DNA of 64,000 nucleotides from Prosapia bicincta (GCA_036971475.1 JBAIZL010000001.1:98284350-98348349), one strand, 5' to 3'. Positions 55,801-58,037 are shown, numbered from the stretch's first letter. The notes: a model not told the origin generated them from the sequence alone. Numbers and translations: made by a program.

Positions 55801-56630
55801 ATTATTACCTGTGCATAAACTAATGGCTATATGTTGTTAGATGTAAAAGAATGTTTATAACCTATTTCATACTACTCTAATTAAATGATTTTGTTATTTT
55901 GAAAATACATCTAGAATATTTTTATAATATTTAATTATTAAAAACTAGAACAGCGTGAGTTTAAACTATTACAGAATTGTAAAATTATTACCTGTGCATG
56001 AACTAATGGCTGGTAATGAGTATCACTCCTAGAAGAACTTGGAAGAAGTGTAAGTCCATACAAGCATTGAAGAAATATAATGACTAATGAATAAAAATAA
56101 GGAATATTTGCAGCAACCATAACATTGAAAGGATGTTTGAGTAATAAGTAATTTGTCCATAATGTAATCCAACACAGAACAAAATACAATGTCCATAAAA
56201 CACACACAAATAATGGGCCACGTATACTAAAACCAAGTCTGTATCGTAGAGCTAAAATGTAAATAAAATGAACCAGCCAAGTAAATGTTTCTATAGCTGA
56301 TTGGAAATAATTAATGGGAAGTAATGTCATCCCAAAAGTATTCACTTCTACATATGTTCTAACAACTGGTATTAAAGACAATAAAAATGTAACAAATAGA
56401 CGAAATCTTAAAATATTAAATTCATACTTAGACCGAACTACCCAATCAGCTTGCTTTCCACAGTACCATGATGATGTAAATGCAATTAAGAATAGTACAG
56501 GGATATGAAAACATAATGACTGAAAACACTGCCCAAAGATTTTTTGTAAAGGATTCCATATGATAAAGTTGTCTTCTGCACCACAAAAATCTAGCCAATT
56601 CCATTGGTAATCTATTTGAATATATTTCAT
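876..56630 (-). CDS. ABCC10: ABCC10/MRP7-like ABC transporter, residues 1-989; 3' part lies beyond the left edge
   Basis: Sixteen coding exons on the minus strand join in frame with GT-AG junctions: 56630-55992, 43448-43180, 38685-38513, 32512-32386, 30949-30856, 29564-29453, 27344-27219, 27050-26902, 24603-24484, 22744-22598, 12249-12132, 10180-10087, 9985-9847, 5589-5400, 3867-3541 and 1018-876. They total 2967 nt, or 989 codons without a stop. Order: TMD0 with five membrane segments (1-213), linker (about 214-300), TMD1 (about 310-600), NBD1 with Walker [10 protein letters not shown] (660-668), Q-loop Q698, signature LSGGQ (753-757), Walker B IYLLDD (773-778) and H-loop H810, then the first two helices of TMD2. 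The residue after the Walker B aspartate is D778, not glutamate, as is usual for NBD1 of the MRP subfamily. Family knowledge: ABCC10 is an ATP-driven exporter of amphipathic anions and drugs. Similarity to vertebrate ABCC10 runs the whole length, so the subfamily call is firm. NBD2 is outside the window. Introns are swollen by transposons; the gene exceeds 56 kb. Confidence 0.96.
1246..1551. repeat. tandem duplication, 2 x 153 bp
   Basis: The stretch starting AAAAAGGACGTACTC at 1246 recurs at 1399 with a 153-bp period and only a few substitutions (for example TTGCACATG versus TTCCACATG). It is non-coding and intronic to ABCC10. Confidence 0.93.
2380..2885 (+). pseudogene. decayed LINE C-terminal fragment
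   Basis: Broken plus-strand frames read [12 protein letters not shown], then [18 protein letters not shown], resembling the zinc-knuckle tail (C..C...E...H.L..C) after the RNase H domain of insect non-LTR retrotransposons. An A-run interrupts the frame. The match is short; this is a tentative call. Confidence 0.4.
3541..3867 (-). CDS. ABCC10: ABCC10 coding exon 15 (residues 833-942, inter-domain linker and start of TMD2)
   Basis: Acceptor GCTTTGCTTGTCAG, donor ACAGGTG|GTAAGT, 327 nt, phase 1 to phase 1. It encodes a variable, acidic and Ser/Thr-rich linker (about 833-890) and the first TMD2 helix, with [20 protein letters not shown]. Two N-glycosylation sequons (NST, NYS) follow in what should be the first outside loop. 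A PLE sits 21 bp upstream of this acceptor. Confidence 0.95.
3877..3888. repeat. target-site duplication of PLE-A, left copy
   Basis: AAAGCAGATATT, identical to 5225-5236. On the ABCC10 strand it is part of the pyrimidine tract of the exon 15 acceptor. Confidence 0.85.
3965..4015 (-). ncRNA. hammerhead ribozyme motif, PLE-A left end, sense to ABCC10
   Basis: Read on the minus strand: CTGACGA (4007-4001), a stem II of GATTGC/GCAGTT around loop TGT, GAAA (3984-3981), a self-complementary stem III ATGTACAT (3981-3974), then the UA cleavage step and AGGTTT of stem I. All core bases match the hammerhead consensus CUGANGA...GAAA...UH. Stem I looks weakened. Short, self-complementary stem III is known for PLE hammerheads, which are thought to act as dimers. 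Confidence 0.7.
4190..4900 (+). pseudogene. PLE-A reverse transcriptase tail and GIY-YIG endonuclease remnant
   Basis: Interrupted frames read [17 protein letters not shown] (RT C-terminal region), then [20 protein letters not shown] with a stop. An open stretch at 4458-4688 follows, with [20 protein letters not shown], the GIY-YIG nuclease core with the CxxC pair typical of PLEs. The catalytic region of the RT is absent. In intact relatives the endonuclease nicks target DNA for target-primed reverse transcription. Confidence 0.85.
5125..5185 (+). ncRNA. degenerate hammerhead motif, PLE-A right end
   Basis: CTGAAGA at 5139-5145, stem II TTGC-TGT-GCAA, then AAAA in place of GAAA, a near-palindromic stem III (ATGTATAT), and AGGTTT pairing with the upstream ACCT. 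The G12 equivalent is lost, so the motif should be inactive. Confidence 0.55.
5225..5236. repeat. target-site duplication of PLE-A, right copy
   Basis: AAAGCAGATATT, matching 3877-3888; marks the right boundary of the PLE-A insertion. Confidence 0.85.
5400..5589 (-). CDS. ABCC10: ABCC10 coding exon 14 (residues 770-833, Walker B and H-loop)
   Basis: Acceptor AACTTTATAG, 190 nt, phase 0 to phase 1. The donor CAAG|GTCTGT is weaker than the others. It encodes Walker [13 protein letters not shown] (773-784) and the H-loop CTHQ (H810). The following intron (3868-5399, 1532 bp) is almost entirely a Penelope insertion; without it the intron would be about 184 bp. Confidence 0.95.
5590..6551. other. 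AT-rich intron, nothing recognised
   Basis: ABCC10 intron 13 between exon 14 and PLE-B. No protein similarity, tandem array or inverted repeat seen. Confidence 0.7.
6573..7375 (-). pseudogene. PLE-B inverted copy: RT tail and GIY-YIG endonuclease
   Basis: Minus-strand frames give [20 protein letters not shown] (RT C-terminal end) and then [20 protein letters not shown] with [10 protein letters not shown], the GIY-YIG motif with CxxC. The tail [20 protein letters not shown] is typical of PLE endonucleases. At least one frameshift separates the two parts. Confidence 0.85.
7382..9105 (+). pseudogene. PLE-B forward copy: RT and GIY-YIG, disrupted
   Basis: Plus-strand frames show [13 protein letters not shown] and [20 protein letters not shown] (RT fingers), [14 protein letters not shown] (motif A), [20 protein letters not shown] (motif B), then a small deletion. 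YVND appears where YVDD is expected (motif C). NFLDLT, the RT tail and a GIY-YIG region follow. Stops at several points, the motif C change and the deletion make it non-functional. Confidence 0.85.
9200..9395 (+). mobile_element. minimal palindromic PLE end, family C copy 1
   Basis: Two inverted arms of about 65 bp (AAGTTGATATATTACTATTG... and its complement) flank one hammerhead-like segment. Nothing of the coding region is left. It lies directly beside a (TA)n run and beside PLE-B. Confidence 0.75.
9279..9320 (+). ncRNA. hammerhead-like fold with non-canonical core, family C copy 1
   Basis: Stem I GTGAT/ATCAC, stem II GGTC-AAGT-GACC, GAAA, self-complementary stem III (A)GGCGCC(U), then C at the cleavage position. 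The expected CUGANGA box is replaced by TCGACAA. Layout is hammerhead-like, but activity is doubtful. Confidence 0.5.
9395..9460. repeat. (TA)n microsatellite, about 65 bp
   Basis: Uninterrupted AT dinucleotide run at the right edge of the family C end sequence. Confidence 0.97.
9847..9985 (-). CDS. ABCC10: ABCC10 coding exon 13 (residues 723-769, ABC signature)
   Basis: Acceptor ATGTTTGTCAG, donor TATCAG|GTACTG, 139 nt, phase 2 to phase 0. It encodes [20 protein letters not shown], with the ABC signature LSGGQ (753-757), and [10 protein letters not shown]. Confidence 0.96.
10087..10180 (-). CDS. ABCC10: ABCC10 coding exon 12 (residues 692-723, Q-loop)
   Basis: Acceptor TTTAATTTTTAG, donor AGTATAA|GTAAGT, 94 nt, phase 1 to phase 2. 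It encodes [20 protein letters not shown], with the Q-loop glutamine (Q698) and the [10 protein letters not shown] block typical of MRP NBD1. Confidence 0.96.
10181..12131. other. ABCC10 intron 11, AT-rich, one pogo-like fragment
   Basis: Apart from the transposase-like fragment at 11039-11368, nothing recognisable is seen. Confidence 0.6.
11039..11368 (-). pseudogene. possible pogo-type transposase fragment
   Basis: A 109-codon open frame contains [19 protein letters not shown], close to the LQPLDVSVNKPFK motif near the third acidic residue of pogo/DDE_1 transposases. The N-terminal two-thirds ([20 protein letters not shown]) is not recognised. It is probably a rearranged remnant; only the short motif supports the call. 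Confidence 0.4.
12132..12249 (-). CDS. ABCC10: ABCC10 coding exon 11 (residues 653-692, Walker A)
   Basis: Acceptor TTACTTATAG, donor AAAACTG|GTAGGC, 118 nt, phase 0 to phase 1. It encodes Walker [10 protein letters not shown] (660-668), which binds the ATP phosphates, followed by LLASLLAEL. Confidence 0.96.
12250..16140. other. ABCC10 intron 10, first part: AT-rich, nothing firm
   Basis: No coding similarity. A TTAACCCATTGCACCCTACA stretch at about 12931 recalls a piggyBac-type end, but no matching second end was found. Short open frames here are low-complexity. Confidence 0.6.
16141..16900 (+). pseudogene. Tigger/pogo-type (jerky-like DDE_1) transposase remnant
   Basis: Frames read [20 protein letters not shown], then [18 protein letters not shown] (second catalytic D in LDNARSH). 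After a frameshift come [20 protein letters not shown] (third D in MDQ) and [17 protein letters not shown]. This matches the C-terminal half of Tigger/jerky transposases. Frameshifts and stops are present and no terminal repeats were found nearby. Confidence 0.8.
17046..17103. repeat. (TA)n microsatellite left of D1
   Basis: About 58 bp of TA repeats, immediately followed by the first D palindrome. Confidence 0.95.
17205..17256 (-). ncRNA. hammerhead ribozyme motif, D1 left arm, sense to ABCC10
   Basis: Minus strand: TTGA (stem I), CTGAAGA, A, stem II GATCA-TGT-TGATC, GAAA, short self-complementary stem III (ATAT), U-U at the cleavage position, then TCAA of stem I. All invariant core bases are present. 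Confidence 0.72.
17629..17680 (+). ncRNA. hammerhead ribozyme motif, D1 right arm
   Basis: Mirror of the left-arm motif on the plus strand: TTGA-CTGAAGA (17641-17647), stem II GATCA/TGATC, GAAA, ATAT, TCAA. Confidence 0.72.
17905..17946 (-). ncRNA. hammerhead-like fold, C2 left arm
   Basis: Same layout as 9279-9320 on the opposite strand: stem I GTGAT/ATCAC, box TCGACAA, stem II GGTC/GACC, GAAA, GGTGCC. Confidence 0.45.
18231..18272 (+). ncRNA. hammerhead-like fold, C2 right arm
   Basis: GTGAT, TCGACAA, GGTCAAGTGGCC stem II, GAAA, GGTGCC, UC, ATCAC. The GGTC/GGCC stem II keeps pairing through a G-U pair. Confidence 0.45.
18337..18382. repeat. (TA)n microsatellite right of C2
   Basis: About 45 bp of AT repeats at the right boundary of the family C end. 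Confidence 0.95.
18521..18572 (-). ncRNA. hammerhead ribozyme motif, D2 left arm, sense to ABCC10
   Basis: Identical core to D1: CTGAAGA, stem II GATCA/TGATC, GAAA, ATAT, TCAA. Confidence 0.72.
18618..18670 (+). ncRNA. hammerhead ribozyme motif, D2 right arm
   Basis: Plus-strand mirror of the D2 left-arm motif, with the complete core. Confidence 0.72.
18769..18806. repeat. (TA)n microsatellite between D2 and C3
   Basis: About 38 bp of TA repeats. Confidence 0.95.
18917..18957 (-). ncRNA. hammerhead-like fold, C3 left end
   Basis: Minus strand: GTGAT, TCGACAA, GGTC...GACC, GAAA, GGTGCC, then CATCAC. Non-canonical box as in the other C copies. Confidence 0.45.
18970..20507 (-). pseudogene. 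PLE-C inverted arm: RT core and GIY-YIG endonuclease, one frameshift
   Basis: The minus strand encodes [12 protein letters not shown] (motif A), [20 protein letters not shown] (motif B), [10 protein letters not shown] (motif C, both aspartates intact) and NFLDITL. It stops after HRITNKN and, in the -1 frame, continues [10 protein letters not shown] to the [20 protein letters not shown] endonuclease. 5'-truncated before the RT fingers. Confidence 0.9.
20519..22147 (+). pseudogene. PLE-C forward arm: RT and GIY-YIG endonuclease, one frameshift
   Basis: The plus strand is open from 20519: [20 protein letters not shown] (RT fingers), motif [13 protein letters not shown], motif [11 protein letters not shown], motif C YVDD and NFLDI, up to a stop at about 21440. 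A -1 shift then leads into [19 protein letters not shown] and the endonuclease [20 protein letters not shown], with the RFEEH and [10 protein letters not shown] blocks, ending near 22147. RT catalytic aspartates are intact. The N-terminal RT region is missing. The frameshift is the same as in the other arm. Confidence 0.9.
22146..22186 (+). ncRNA. hammerhead-like fold, C3 right end
   Basis: GTGAT, TCGACAA, GGTC-AAA-GACC, GAAA, GGTGCC, UA, ATCAC. The stem II loop is one base shorter than in C1; stems are kept. Confidence 0.45.
22252..22300. repeat. (TA)n microsatellite right of C3
   Basis: About 48 bp of AT repeats. Confidence 0.95.
22598..22744 (-). CDS. ABCC10: ABCC10 coding exon 10 (residues 604-652, entry to NBD1)
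   Basis: Acceptor TTACTCTGCAG, donor TTGAAG|GTAACA, 147 nt, phase 0 on both sides. It encodes [13 protein letters not shown], with the aromatic A-loop region before Walker A, and [12 protein letters not shown]. The following intron (12250-22597) is about 10.3 kb and holds the C/D palindrome cluster. Confidence 0.94.
23100..23420 (-). pseudogene. decayed mariner-type transposase fragment
   Basis: Minus-strand pieces read [18 protein letters not shown], near the mariner consensus RIITGDE(T/S)W, and [16 protein letters not shown], near the S..K.M..IFFD..G block. Several stops. No terminal repeats found. Confidence 0.5.
24484..24603 (-). CDS. ABCC10: ABCC10 coding exon 9 (residues 564-603, end of TMD1)
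   Basis: Acceptor TTGTTATACAG, donor CTCCAG|GTACTT, 120 nt, phase 0 on both sides. It encodes [20 protein letters not shown], the last TMD1 helix, then [14 protein letters not shown], the linker into NBD1. Confidence 0.95.
24720..25870 (-). pseudogene. decayed LINE reverse-transcriptase fragment
   Basis: Minus-strand pieces include [20 protein letters not shown], close to the RT motif (Y/F)KKGD..(D/E)NYRGI, and near the end [10 protein letters not shown], like the basic tail of some LINE ORF2 proteins. The frame is heavily broken. The 139-codon open frame on the opposite strand (25409-25828) is a shadow. Confidence 0.42.
26050..26600 (-). mobile_element. Penelope-like element fragment (family A-like), 3' end
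   Basis: The minus strand reads [20 protein letters not shown] and [20 protein letters not shown], the C-terminal region after the GIY-YIG core. A more GC-rich 3' stretch follows, then a hammerhead end with TACATAAGGGTTTAA, the same type as PLE-A. Truncated before the nuclease core. Confidence 0.72.
26081..26135 (-). ncRNA. hammerhead ribozyme motif, 26-kb PLE, sense to ABCC10
   Basis: Minus strand: ACCCT (stem I), CTGATGA, U, stem II GATGAC-ATG-GTCATC, GAAA, self-complementary stem III ATGTACAT, cleavage UA, AGGGT (stem I). Core and all three helices are intact, making it the best hammerhead in the window. It lies in ABCC10 intron 8, on the transcribed (sense) strand. Confidence 0.82.
26902..27050 (-). 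CDS. ABCC10: ABCC10 coding exon 8 (residues 514-563, TMD1)
   Basis: Acceptor TTAATTTCAG, donor GCCAAG|GTATGA, 149 nt, phase 1 to phase 0. It encodes the membrane helix around [19 protein letters not shown] and ends GNKLTAAK, which joins in frame to VFTSIALL of the next exon. Confidence 0.95.
27219..27344 (-). CDS. ABCC10: ABCC10 coding exon 7 (residues 472-514, TMD1)
   Basis: Acceptor AATGTGCAG, donor GTTTCAG|GTATTT, 126 nt, phase 1 to phase 1. It encodes [20 protein letters not shown] and HVWED, the conserved intracellular coupling-helix region of ABCC proteins. Confidence 0.95.
27345..28559. other. ABCC10 intron 6, first part: AT-rich, nothing recognised
   Basis: No repeats or coding similarity seen. 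Confidence 0.65.
28560..28810 (-). pseudogene. probable DDE transposase C-terminal fragment
   Basis: Minus strand reads [20 protein letters not shown], like the (S)PDLTPLDFFLWG.IK block of insect transposases, followed by [20 protein letters not shown], matching the I....P.ML.NV helix. Several changes and stops. Superfamily not resolved. Confidence 0.42.
29040..29152. repeat. short fold-back, about 110 bp
   Basis: TTGTAAAGTTCAAAACAA near 29040 and its complement TTGTTTTGAACTTTACAG near 29135 flank a loop of about 60 bp; probably the end pieces of a deleted element. Confidence 0.6.
29453..29564 (-). CDS. ABCC10: ABCC10 coding exon 6 (residues 435-472, TMD1)
   Basis: Acceptor GTTGTGTTTAG, donor AAATTG|GTGAGT, 112 nt, phase 0 to phase 1. 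It encodes [20 protein letters not shown] and a second hydrophobic run ending in [10 protein letters not shown], two membrane helices of TMD1. Confidence 0.95.
29565..30129. other. ABCC10 intron 5, first part: AT-rich, nothing recognised
   Basis: No recognisable feature. Confidence 0.65.
30130..30320. mobile_element. palindromic PLE-E end remnant
   Basis: Outer arms CTTGAACATATATTAGTATA and its complement flank a family E end: TTGCCTATAGTAAAACTTAC and GACGGCCATTTCGGGAGATA. Extremely truncated copy without coding sequence. Confidence 0.7.
30856..30949 (-). CDS. ABCC10: ABCC10 coding exon 5 (residues 403-434, TMD1)
   Basis: Acceptor TTGTTTCAG, donor TTTCAG|GTAAGT, 94 nt, phase 2 to phase 0. 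It encodes [14 protein letters not shown], the NLMSxDxxR motif of MRP TMD1, and [10 protein letters not shown] at the start of the next helix. Confidence 0.95.
30950..32385. other. ABCC10 intron 4, AT-rich, nothing recognised
   Basis: Open frames here (for example 31674-31910) match no family I recognise. Confidence 0.6.
32386..32512 (-). CDS. ABCC10: ABCC10 coding exon 4 (residues 361-403, TMD1)
   Basis: Acceptor TTATATAG, donor TTTTGG|GTAAGC, 127 nt, phase 1 to phase 2. It encodes [20 protein letters not shown], the conserved intracellular helix of TMD1 (K.R.AL...Y.K.L pattern). Confidence 0.95.
33360..34010 (+). pseudogene. LINE RNase H and C-terminal remnant
   Basis: Plus strand: [20 protein letters not shown] (RNase H domain), a broken [13 protein letters not shown] region, [22 protein letters not shown] and ELLHSCPGL, the zinc-knuckle tail of insect non-LTR retrotransposons. 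Several stops. Confidence 0.75.
34011..35153. other. ABCC10 intron 3, nothing recognised
   Basis: An unrecognised 76-codon open frame lies at 34796-35026 on the minus strand; no supporting evidence for a gene. Confidence 0.55.
35154..35370. mobile_element. PLE-E end remnant
   Basis: Contains GAGTTGACGATGGGG, CACATCTCC, TGAAACGGCCATCCTCAA and AGTAAGTGCTACTATAGG, the family E end. The box reads TTGACGA here, closer to the hammerhead consensus CUGANGA than in the other E copies. No coding part remains. Confidence 0.7.
35381..35573. repeat. tandem repeat, about 3.2 x 60 bp
   Basis: Units begin AAATAATACAAATCTTATAA and end CAGCCAAAATGAC, and differ by one or two bases. Immediately adjacent to a PLE-E end. 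Confidence 0.95.
36058..36934. mobile_element. pogo/Tigger-type non-autonomous DNA transposon, 877 bp
   Basis: Terminal inverted repeats CAGTAAACTCCCGATTATC and its complement with TA duplications on both sides (36056-36057 and 36935-36936). The CAGTAAA...CGATTATCCG type of end is characteristic of pogo/Tigger elements. The inside holds only scraps; a short frame ends [14 protein letters not shown] related transposase remnant lies at 16.1-16.9 kb. Confidence 0.85.
37246..37400. mobile_element. palindromic PLE-E end remnant
   Basis: CACGTGAGCTACTAGTTTTC on the left; ACGGTCTGAGTTAACAATGG, CATCTCCCAAAACGGCCG and AGTAAGTGCTACTATAGGCA on the right. The GAAA of the hammerhead-like motif is AAAA here. 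No coding sequence. Confidence 0.7.
37401..38512. other. ABCC10 intron 3, 3' remainder, nothing recognised
   Basis: AT-rich with no repeat or coding signal. Confidence 0.6.
38513..38685 (-). CDS. ABCC10: ABCC10 coding exon 3 (residues 303-361, start of TMD1)
   Basis: Acceptor TTTCTAG, donor TTATTG|GTGAGT, 173 nt, phase 2 to phase 1. It encodes [20 protein letters not shown], the first TMD1 helix, with the FxGPLLL motif typical of MRPs, and most of the next helix. Confidence 0.95.
38686..40364. other. ABCC10 intron 2, AT-rich, one small tandem duplication
   Basis: No coding similarity apart from transposon sequence further right. Confidence 0.6.
39324..39489. repeat. diverged tandem duplication, 2 x about 86 bp
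   Basis: ATCTGAATTAAATATTTATC... and ATCTGAATTAAATATTCACC... both run to the shared TTAGCCAAA end with scattered substitutions. Confidence 0.85.
40365..41258 (-). mobile_element. mariner element 1, 894 bp, internally deleted
   Basis: Terminal inverted repeats CAGGGTGCGGTAGATAAGTA (left) and CAGGGTGCAGTAGAAAAGTA (right, complement), with TA duplications at 40363-40364 and 41259-41260. It encodes on the minus strand a transposase lacking its catalytic core. Typical mariners are about 1.3 kb, so about 0.4-0.5 kb is missing. Confidence 0.92.
40440..41052 (-). pseudogene. mariner 1 transposase, core deleted
   Basis: Starts [20 protein letters not shown] with the helix-turn-helix region [20 protein letters not shown] and [10 protein letters not shown] frameshift follows the [11 protein letters not shown] stretch. 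The frame with [14 protein letters not shown] then jumps directly to [15 protein letters not shown] and GDYFEEY at the C-terminus, so all three catalytic aspartates are lost. Extra stops replace the tryptophan expected after AYKA. Non-functional. Confidence 0.9.
41660..42330 (-). pseudogene. Penelope-like element fragment, family F
   Basis: Minus strand: RT tail pieces near 42180-42320, then a linker, then [10 protein letters not shown], a stop, [20 protein letters not shown] and [20 protein letters not shown], the GIY-YIG endonuclease. The product is split by stops. No ends identified. Confidence 0.8.
42331..43179. other. ABCC10 intron 2, 5' part, nothing recognised
   Basis: AT-rich, featureless. 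Confidence 0.6.
43180..43448 (-). CDS. ABCC10: ABCC10 coding exon 2 (residues 214-303, linker)
   Basis: Acceptor TTTTTGTTAAG, donor CATAG|GTTAGT, 269 nt, ends in phase 2. It encodes the linker between TMD0 and TMD1, including [14 protein letters not shown] and the conserved stretch [20 protein letters not shown] that opens the ABC core. The preceding intron is about 12.5 kb and holds PLE-G, a hAT remnant, a mariner and PLE-E. Confidence 0.95.
43449..47039. other. ABCC10 intron 1, 3' part: AT-rich, one CA repeat
   Basis: Open frames at 45593-45952 and 45919-46110 match nothing I know. The moderately GC-rich stretch 44750-44910 is not recognised either. Confidence 0.55.
43845..43892. repeat. 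(CA)n microsatellite, about 48 bp
   Basis: CA dinucleotide run with one TA interruption. Confidence 0.97.
47040..47770 (-). mobile_element. Penelope-like element, family G, asymmetric palindrome
   Basis: Outer arms (TTTATGACTATCCGAACTTT near 47080 and its complement near 47725) are inverted repeats. The left, longer arm encodes on the minus strand [20 protein letters not shown] and [17 protein letters not shown], a degraded GIY-YIG domain. The right arm starts near 47535. The minus strand of the left end holds CTGATTA, stem GATCG/CGATC and GAAA, a decayed hammerhead. Confidence 0.75.
48230..48700 (+). pseudogene. hAT-type transposase remnant (ZBED5/GTF2IRD2-like)
   Basis: Plus strand: [40 protein letters not shown] and [11 protein letters not shown]. 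Broken frames further on give [11 protein letters not shown] and a [18 protein letters not shown] region corresponding to the C-terminal hAT dimerisation block. Several stops. Confidence 0.65.
48980..50273 (+). mobile_element. mariner element 2, 1294 bp, full length but inactive
   Basis: Inverted ends CAAGGTCTGTTCAAAAAAAT and CGAGGTCTGTTAAAAAAATA (complement of the right end), with TA duplications at 48978-48979 and 50274-50275. It has the length of a complete mariner and a single plus-strand transposase gene. Unrelated ends show it is a different family from mariner 1. Confidence 0.95.
49177..50212 (+). pseudogene. mariner 2 transposase, broken
   Basis: ATG at 49177 (MDS), then a shift into [20 protein letters not shown], the HTH region [20 protein letters not shown] and [11 protein letters not shown], and [13 protein letters not shown] (first catalytic D). 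A shift follows near 49705, then [20 protein letters not shown], a TGA in place of W in the D-N-W-F-F block near 49903, HHENAPAH (second D changed to E), a further shift, and [10 protein letters not shown] (third D changed to S). The C-terminus is [15 protein letters not shown] to [11 protein letters not shown]. Cut-and-paste activity is impossible for this copy. Confidence 0.93.
50829..51065. mobile_element. palindromic PLE-E end remnant
   Basis: Arms TTTACAAACTTTCCTATAGT and its complement-like GCTATAGGCAAGCTTGTAAA flank the E end sequence on the minus strand (GGGAGATGTGTCCCATTGTC on plus). The second arm enters only at the CTCAACAAATATAAG end. No coding part. Confidence 0.75.
51066..51567. 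other. AT-rich spacer between two E copies
   Basis: Nothing recognised. Confidence 0.6.
51740..52147 (-). pseudogene. PLE-E inverted arm: GIY-YIG fragment
   Basis: The minus strand encodes a counterpart of the forward endonuclease (VYKLTC..CP.FYIGQT-like region, then [10 protein letters not shown]), truncated in the middle of the GIY-YIG domain. Confidence 0.75.
52330..54282 (+). pseudogene. PLE-E RT and GIY-YIG polyprotein, disrupted
   Basis: In order: [20 protein letters not shown] (N-terminal PLE region), [40 protein letters not shown] (RT fingers), [13 protein letters not shown] (motif A; the usual FDI reads FYI), [20 protein letters not shown] (motif B), [12 protein letters not shown] (motif C intact), LNFLDLT and the RT tail to 53785. 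Then [17 protein letters not shown] with a stop in the GIY-YIG core, continuing [20 protein letters not shown] in the same region. Several stops and shifts; not functional. Confidence 0.88.
54384..54430 (+). ncRNA. hammerhead-like motif, PLE-E right end
   Basis: GAG (stem I), CTGACAA (box, G8 changed to A), U, stem II GGGA-CACATC-TCCC with flexible loop, GAAA, self-complementary stem III ATGGCCGT, C, CTC (stem I). One core base departs from the consensus. Confidence 0.5.
54999..55080. repeat. GA/G-rich low-complexity stretch
   Basis: (GA)n followed by a G-run and GGGAGAGG purine tract. Confidence 0.95.
55265..55465. mobile_element. palindromic PLE-type end of another family
   Basis: Arms TATAATTGAGTACAATTTTG... 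and its complement enclose the spacer at about 55350-55385. The right arm contains ACTCCGAAATGCATCAGCAG: GAAA, self-complementary ATGCAT, cleavage UC and stem I AGC, the 3' half of a hammerhead. No coding sequence. Confidence 0.6.
55647..56012. repeat. 183-bp tandem duplication across the ABCC10 exon 1 donor
   Basis: Copy A (55647-55829) and copy B (55830-56012) share about 97 percent of positions by eye. Each contains 21 nt of exon 1 end, the donor CAG|GTAATAAT and about 162 bp of intron. Confidence 0.93.
55992..56630 (-). CDS. ABCC10: ABCC10 coding exon 1 (residues 1-213, TMD0)
   Basis: The ATG lies one base after a good acceptor (TTTATTTGTTTTCAG|A), so at least one non-coding 5' exon lies upstream. 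The 639-nt exon ends CACAG|GTAATAAT in phase 0. It encodes five hydrophobic segments near residues 40-57, 74-95, 112-130, 138-158 and 170-195, the MRP-type TMD0. A 183-bp tandem duplication covers its 3' end and the start of the intron. Confidence 0.95.
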
Positions 56631-57988
56631 TCTGAAAACAAATAAATTTGGCCTGTTATTTGTTATAATAAATAAAAAATTACTGATTAAAAATTAATGC
56701 ACCCAGAATTAAAGTTATAAAAAAACAATCTGATTAAAAAGATGAGGATTTTTCAAACTAAACAAATAAATGGTAGTGCATTATAGTTTACAATATTCCA
56801 ACCTATTTTTTTCTTCCCACAAGAAGGCTACAAAAAGAGTTTAGCTTAATTCTTAAATTCTAATTTCTGTTGGCACCAATTTCATATTTATATACCTCAA
56901 ACTTTAATTTCCTCTTGATATAGTATATATTTTTTTTCTTAGAACTCTAAACTGAACAATAATATTTAAATATATCTCAAACTTTAATTTCCTCTTGATA
57001 TAGCATATATTTTTTTTTCTTAGAACTCTGAACTGTACAATAATATTTAAATAGGGCTTACTAATCTGTATTAAATATTTACAAACCCAAAGTTATCAGC
57101 CATTTGTTTTCCAGAATGACAACTCTAGTTATCACCATTAGTAGTGGGCTATAACAATTGTTATGACAATGACAAGCACAATGTTTAATAACAACTTTCA
57201 ATCTTATCTTTGAAGAAAAACCTTTATACTTTCAGCAAGGACATAAACTAAAGTAGGTAGTTTCTATCTTGAATCTACAATATTTTTGTAAATTTAGGAT
57301 CTTATTTTTTGTCTTGCAATGTTTTTTGGGTTTTTTTTAAAATTCATGTAAACAATATTTTTCTCTCTGCATTTGGAGGAGAAATATATAAATTCCCGCT
57401 AAATTATTATATTTATTCTACATACAATATTAATAAAAAAATACTAGAGCAACAAAATGGAAACCCCTTTTTTATTACAGATGCAACATTCTTTCAAATT
57501 TGCTTTCATATATTTTGCAATAATAGTGAAAAGATTTCTATATTTTCGAAATATTGATAGAACAAATAAATACCAAATGTTACTGATTTTTCAATTAAAA
57601 ATACCATAGCCTACCTTATATTATAATACTTATTACATCCTTGTAAATAACACCAATTTACTAGTAGAAATGATAACGATAATATTTCTATAAGGATTTT
57701 TCACAGCTAATTATGTCTATGTTTAACATTTAACAATATATCACAGCTGTTTATAGAACATTATTCAATGAAATCAGCTGATGAATGATTACTAATTCGT
57801 GTATTTTTATTCCCGCCATTTTATTTTGGTTTTTGGTTAAAAAATCATTATAATTTTGTAATTTTTTTCATTAAAGTATTGATTTTAATTAGTTTATAAT
57901 TTGTCCATATTTTTTTAAAATTTCAACCAAGCAACAGCTTATATTTAAATTTAAATTAACTTTTATAAAAATTTATTTCTATACTTAC
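56631..57988. other. 5' intron of ABCC10, AT-rich, one tandem duplication
   Basis: Apart from the duplication at 56891-57053 nothing is recognised. The open frame 57309-57557 has no similarity. Confidence 0.6.
56891..57053. repeat. tandem duplication, 2 x 80 bp
   Basis: CTCAAACTTTAATTTCCTCT starts both units, which end AATATTTAAATA; period 80 bp, few differences. Confidence 0.93.
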
Positions 57989-58014
57989 GCTGAACTTATT
58001 TTTCCAAAGCGTTC
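57989..58014 (-). other. candidate ABCC10 5' untranslated exon
   Basis: Coding exon 1 begins one base after an acceptor, so a non-coding exon must lie upstream. The best donor found is GTTCAGC|GTAAGT at 57989. On the same strand a T-run followed by AACAG ends at 58015, so this could be a 26-nt internal UTR exon, or the end of a first exon starting within DPY30 exon 1. The call rests on splice consensus only. Confidence 0.4.
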
Positions 58015-58027
58015 CTGTTAAAAAAAA
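57990..58027. promoter_or_regulatory. compact bidirectional promoter between ABCC10 and DPY30
   Basis: The DPY30 start codon (58028, plus strand) and the candidate ABCC10 UTR donor (57989, minus strand) are 38 bp apart, so both transcription starts must fall within or very near this interval and may overlap. No TATA box or clear initiator stands out. Flanking sequence is AT-rich. Confidence 0.45.
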
Positions 58028-58037
58028 ATGTCTACCG
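58028..58037 (+). CDS. DPY30: DPY30 coding exon 1 (MST plus first base of Gly4)
   Basis: Ten coding bases, ATG TCT ACC G, preceded by an A-run and followed by a perfect donor GTAAGT. It joins exon 2 to give MSTGEA, the only upstream ATG/donor pair that keeps the Dpy-30 frame. Confidence 0.85.
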
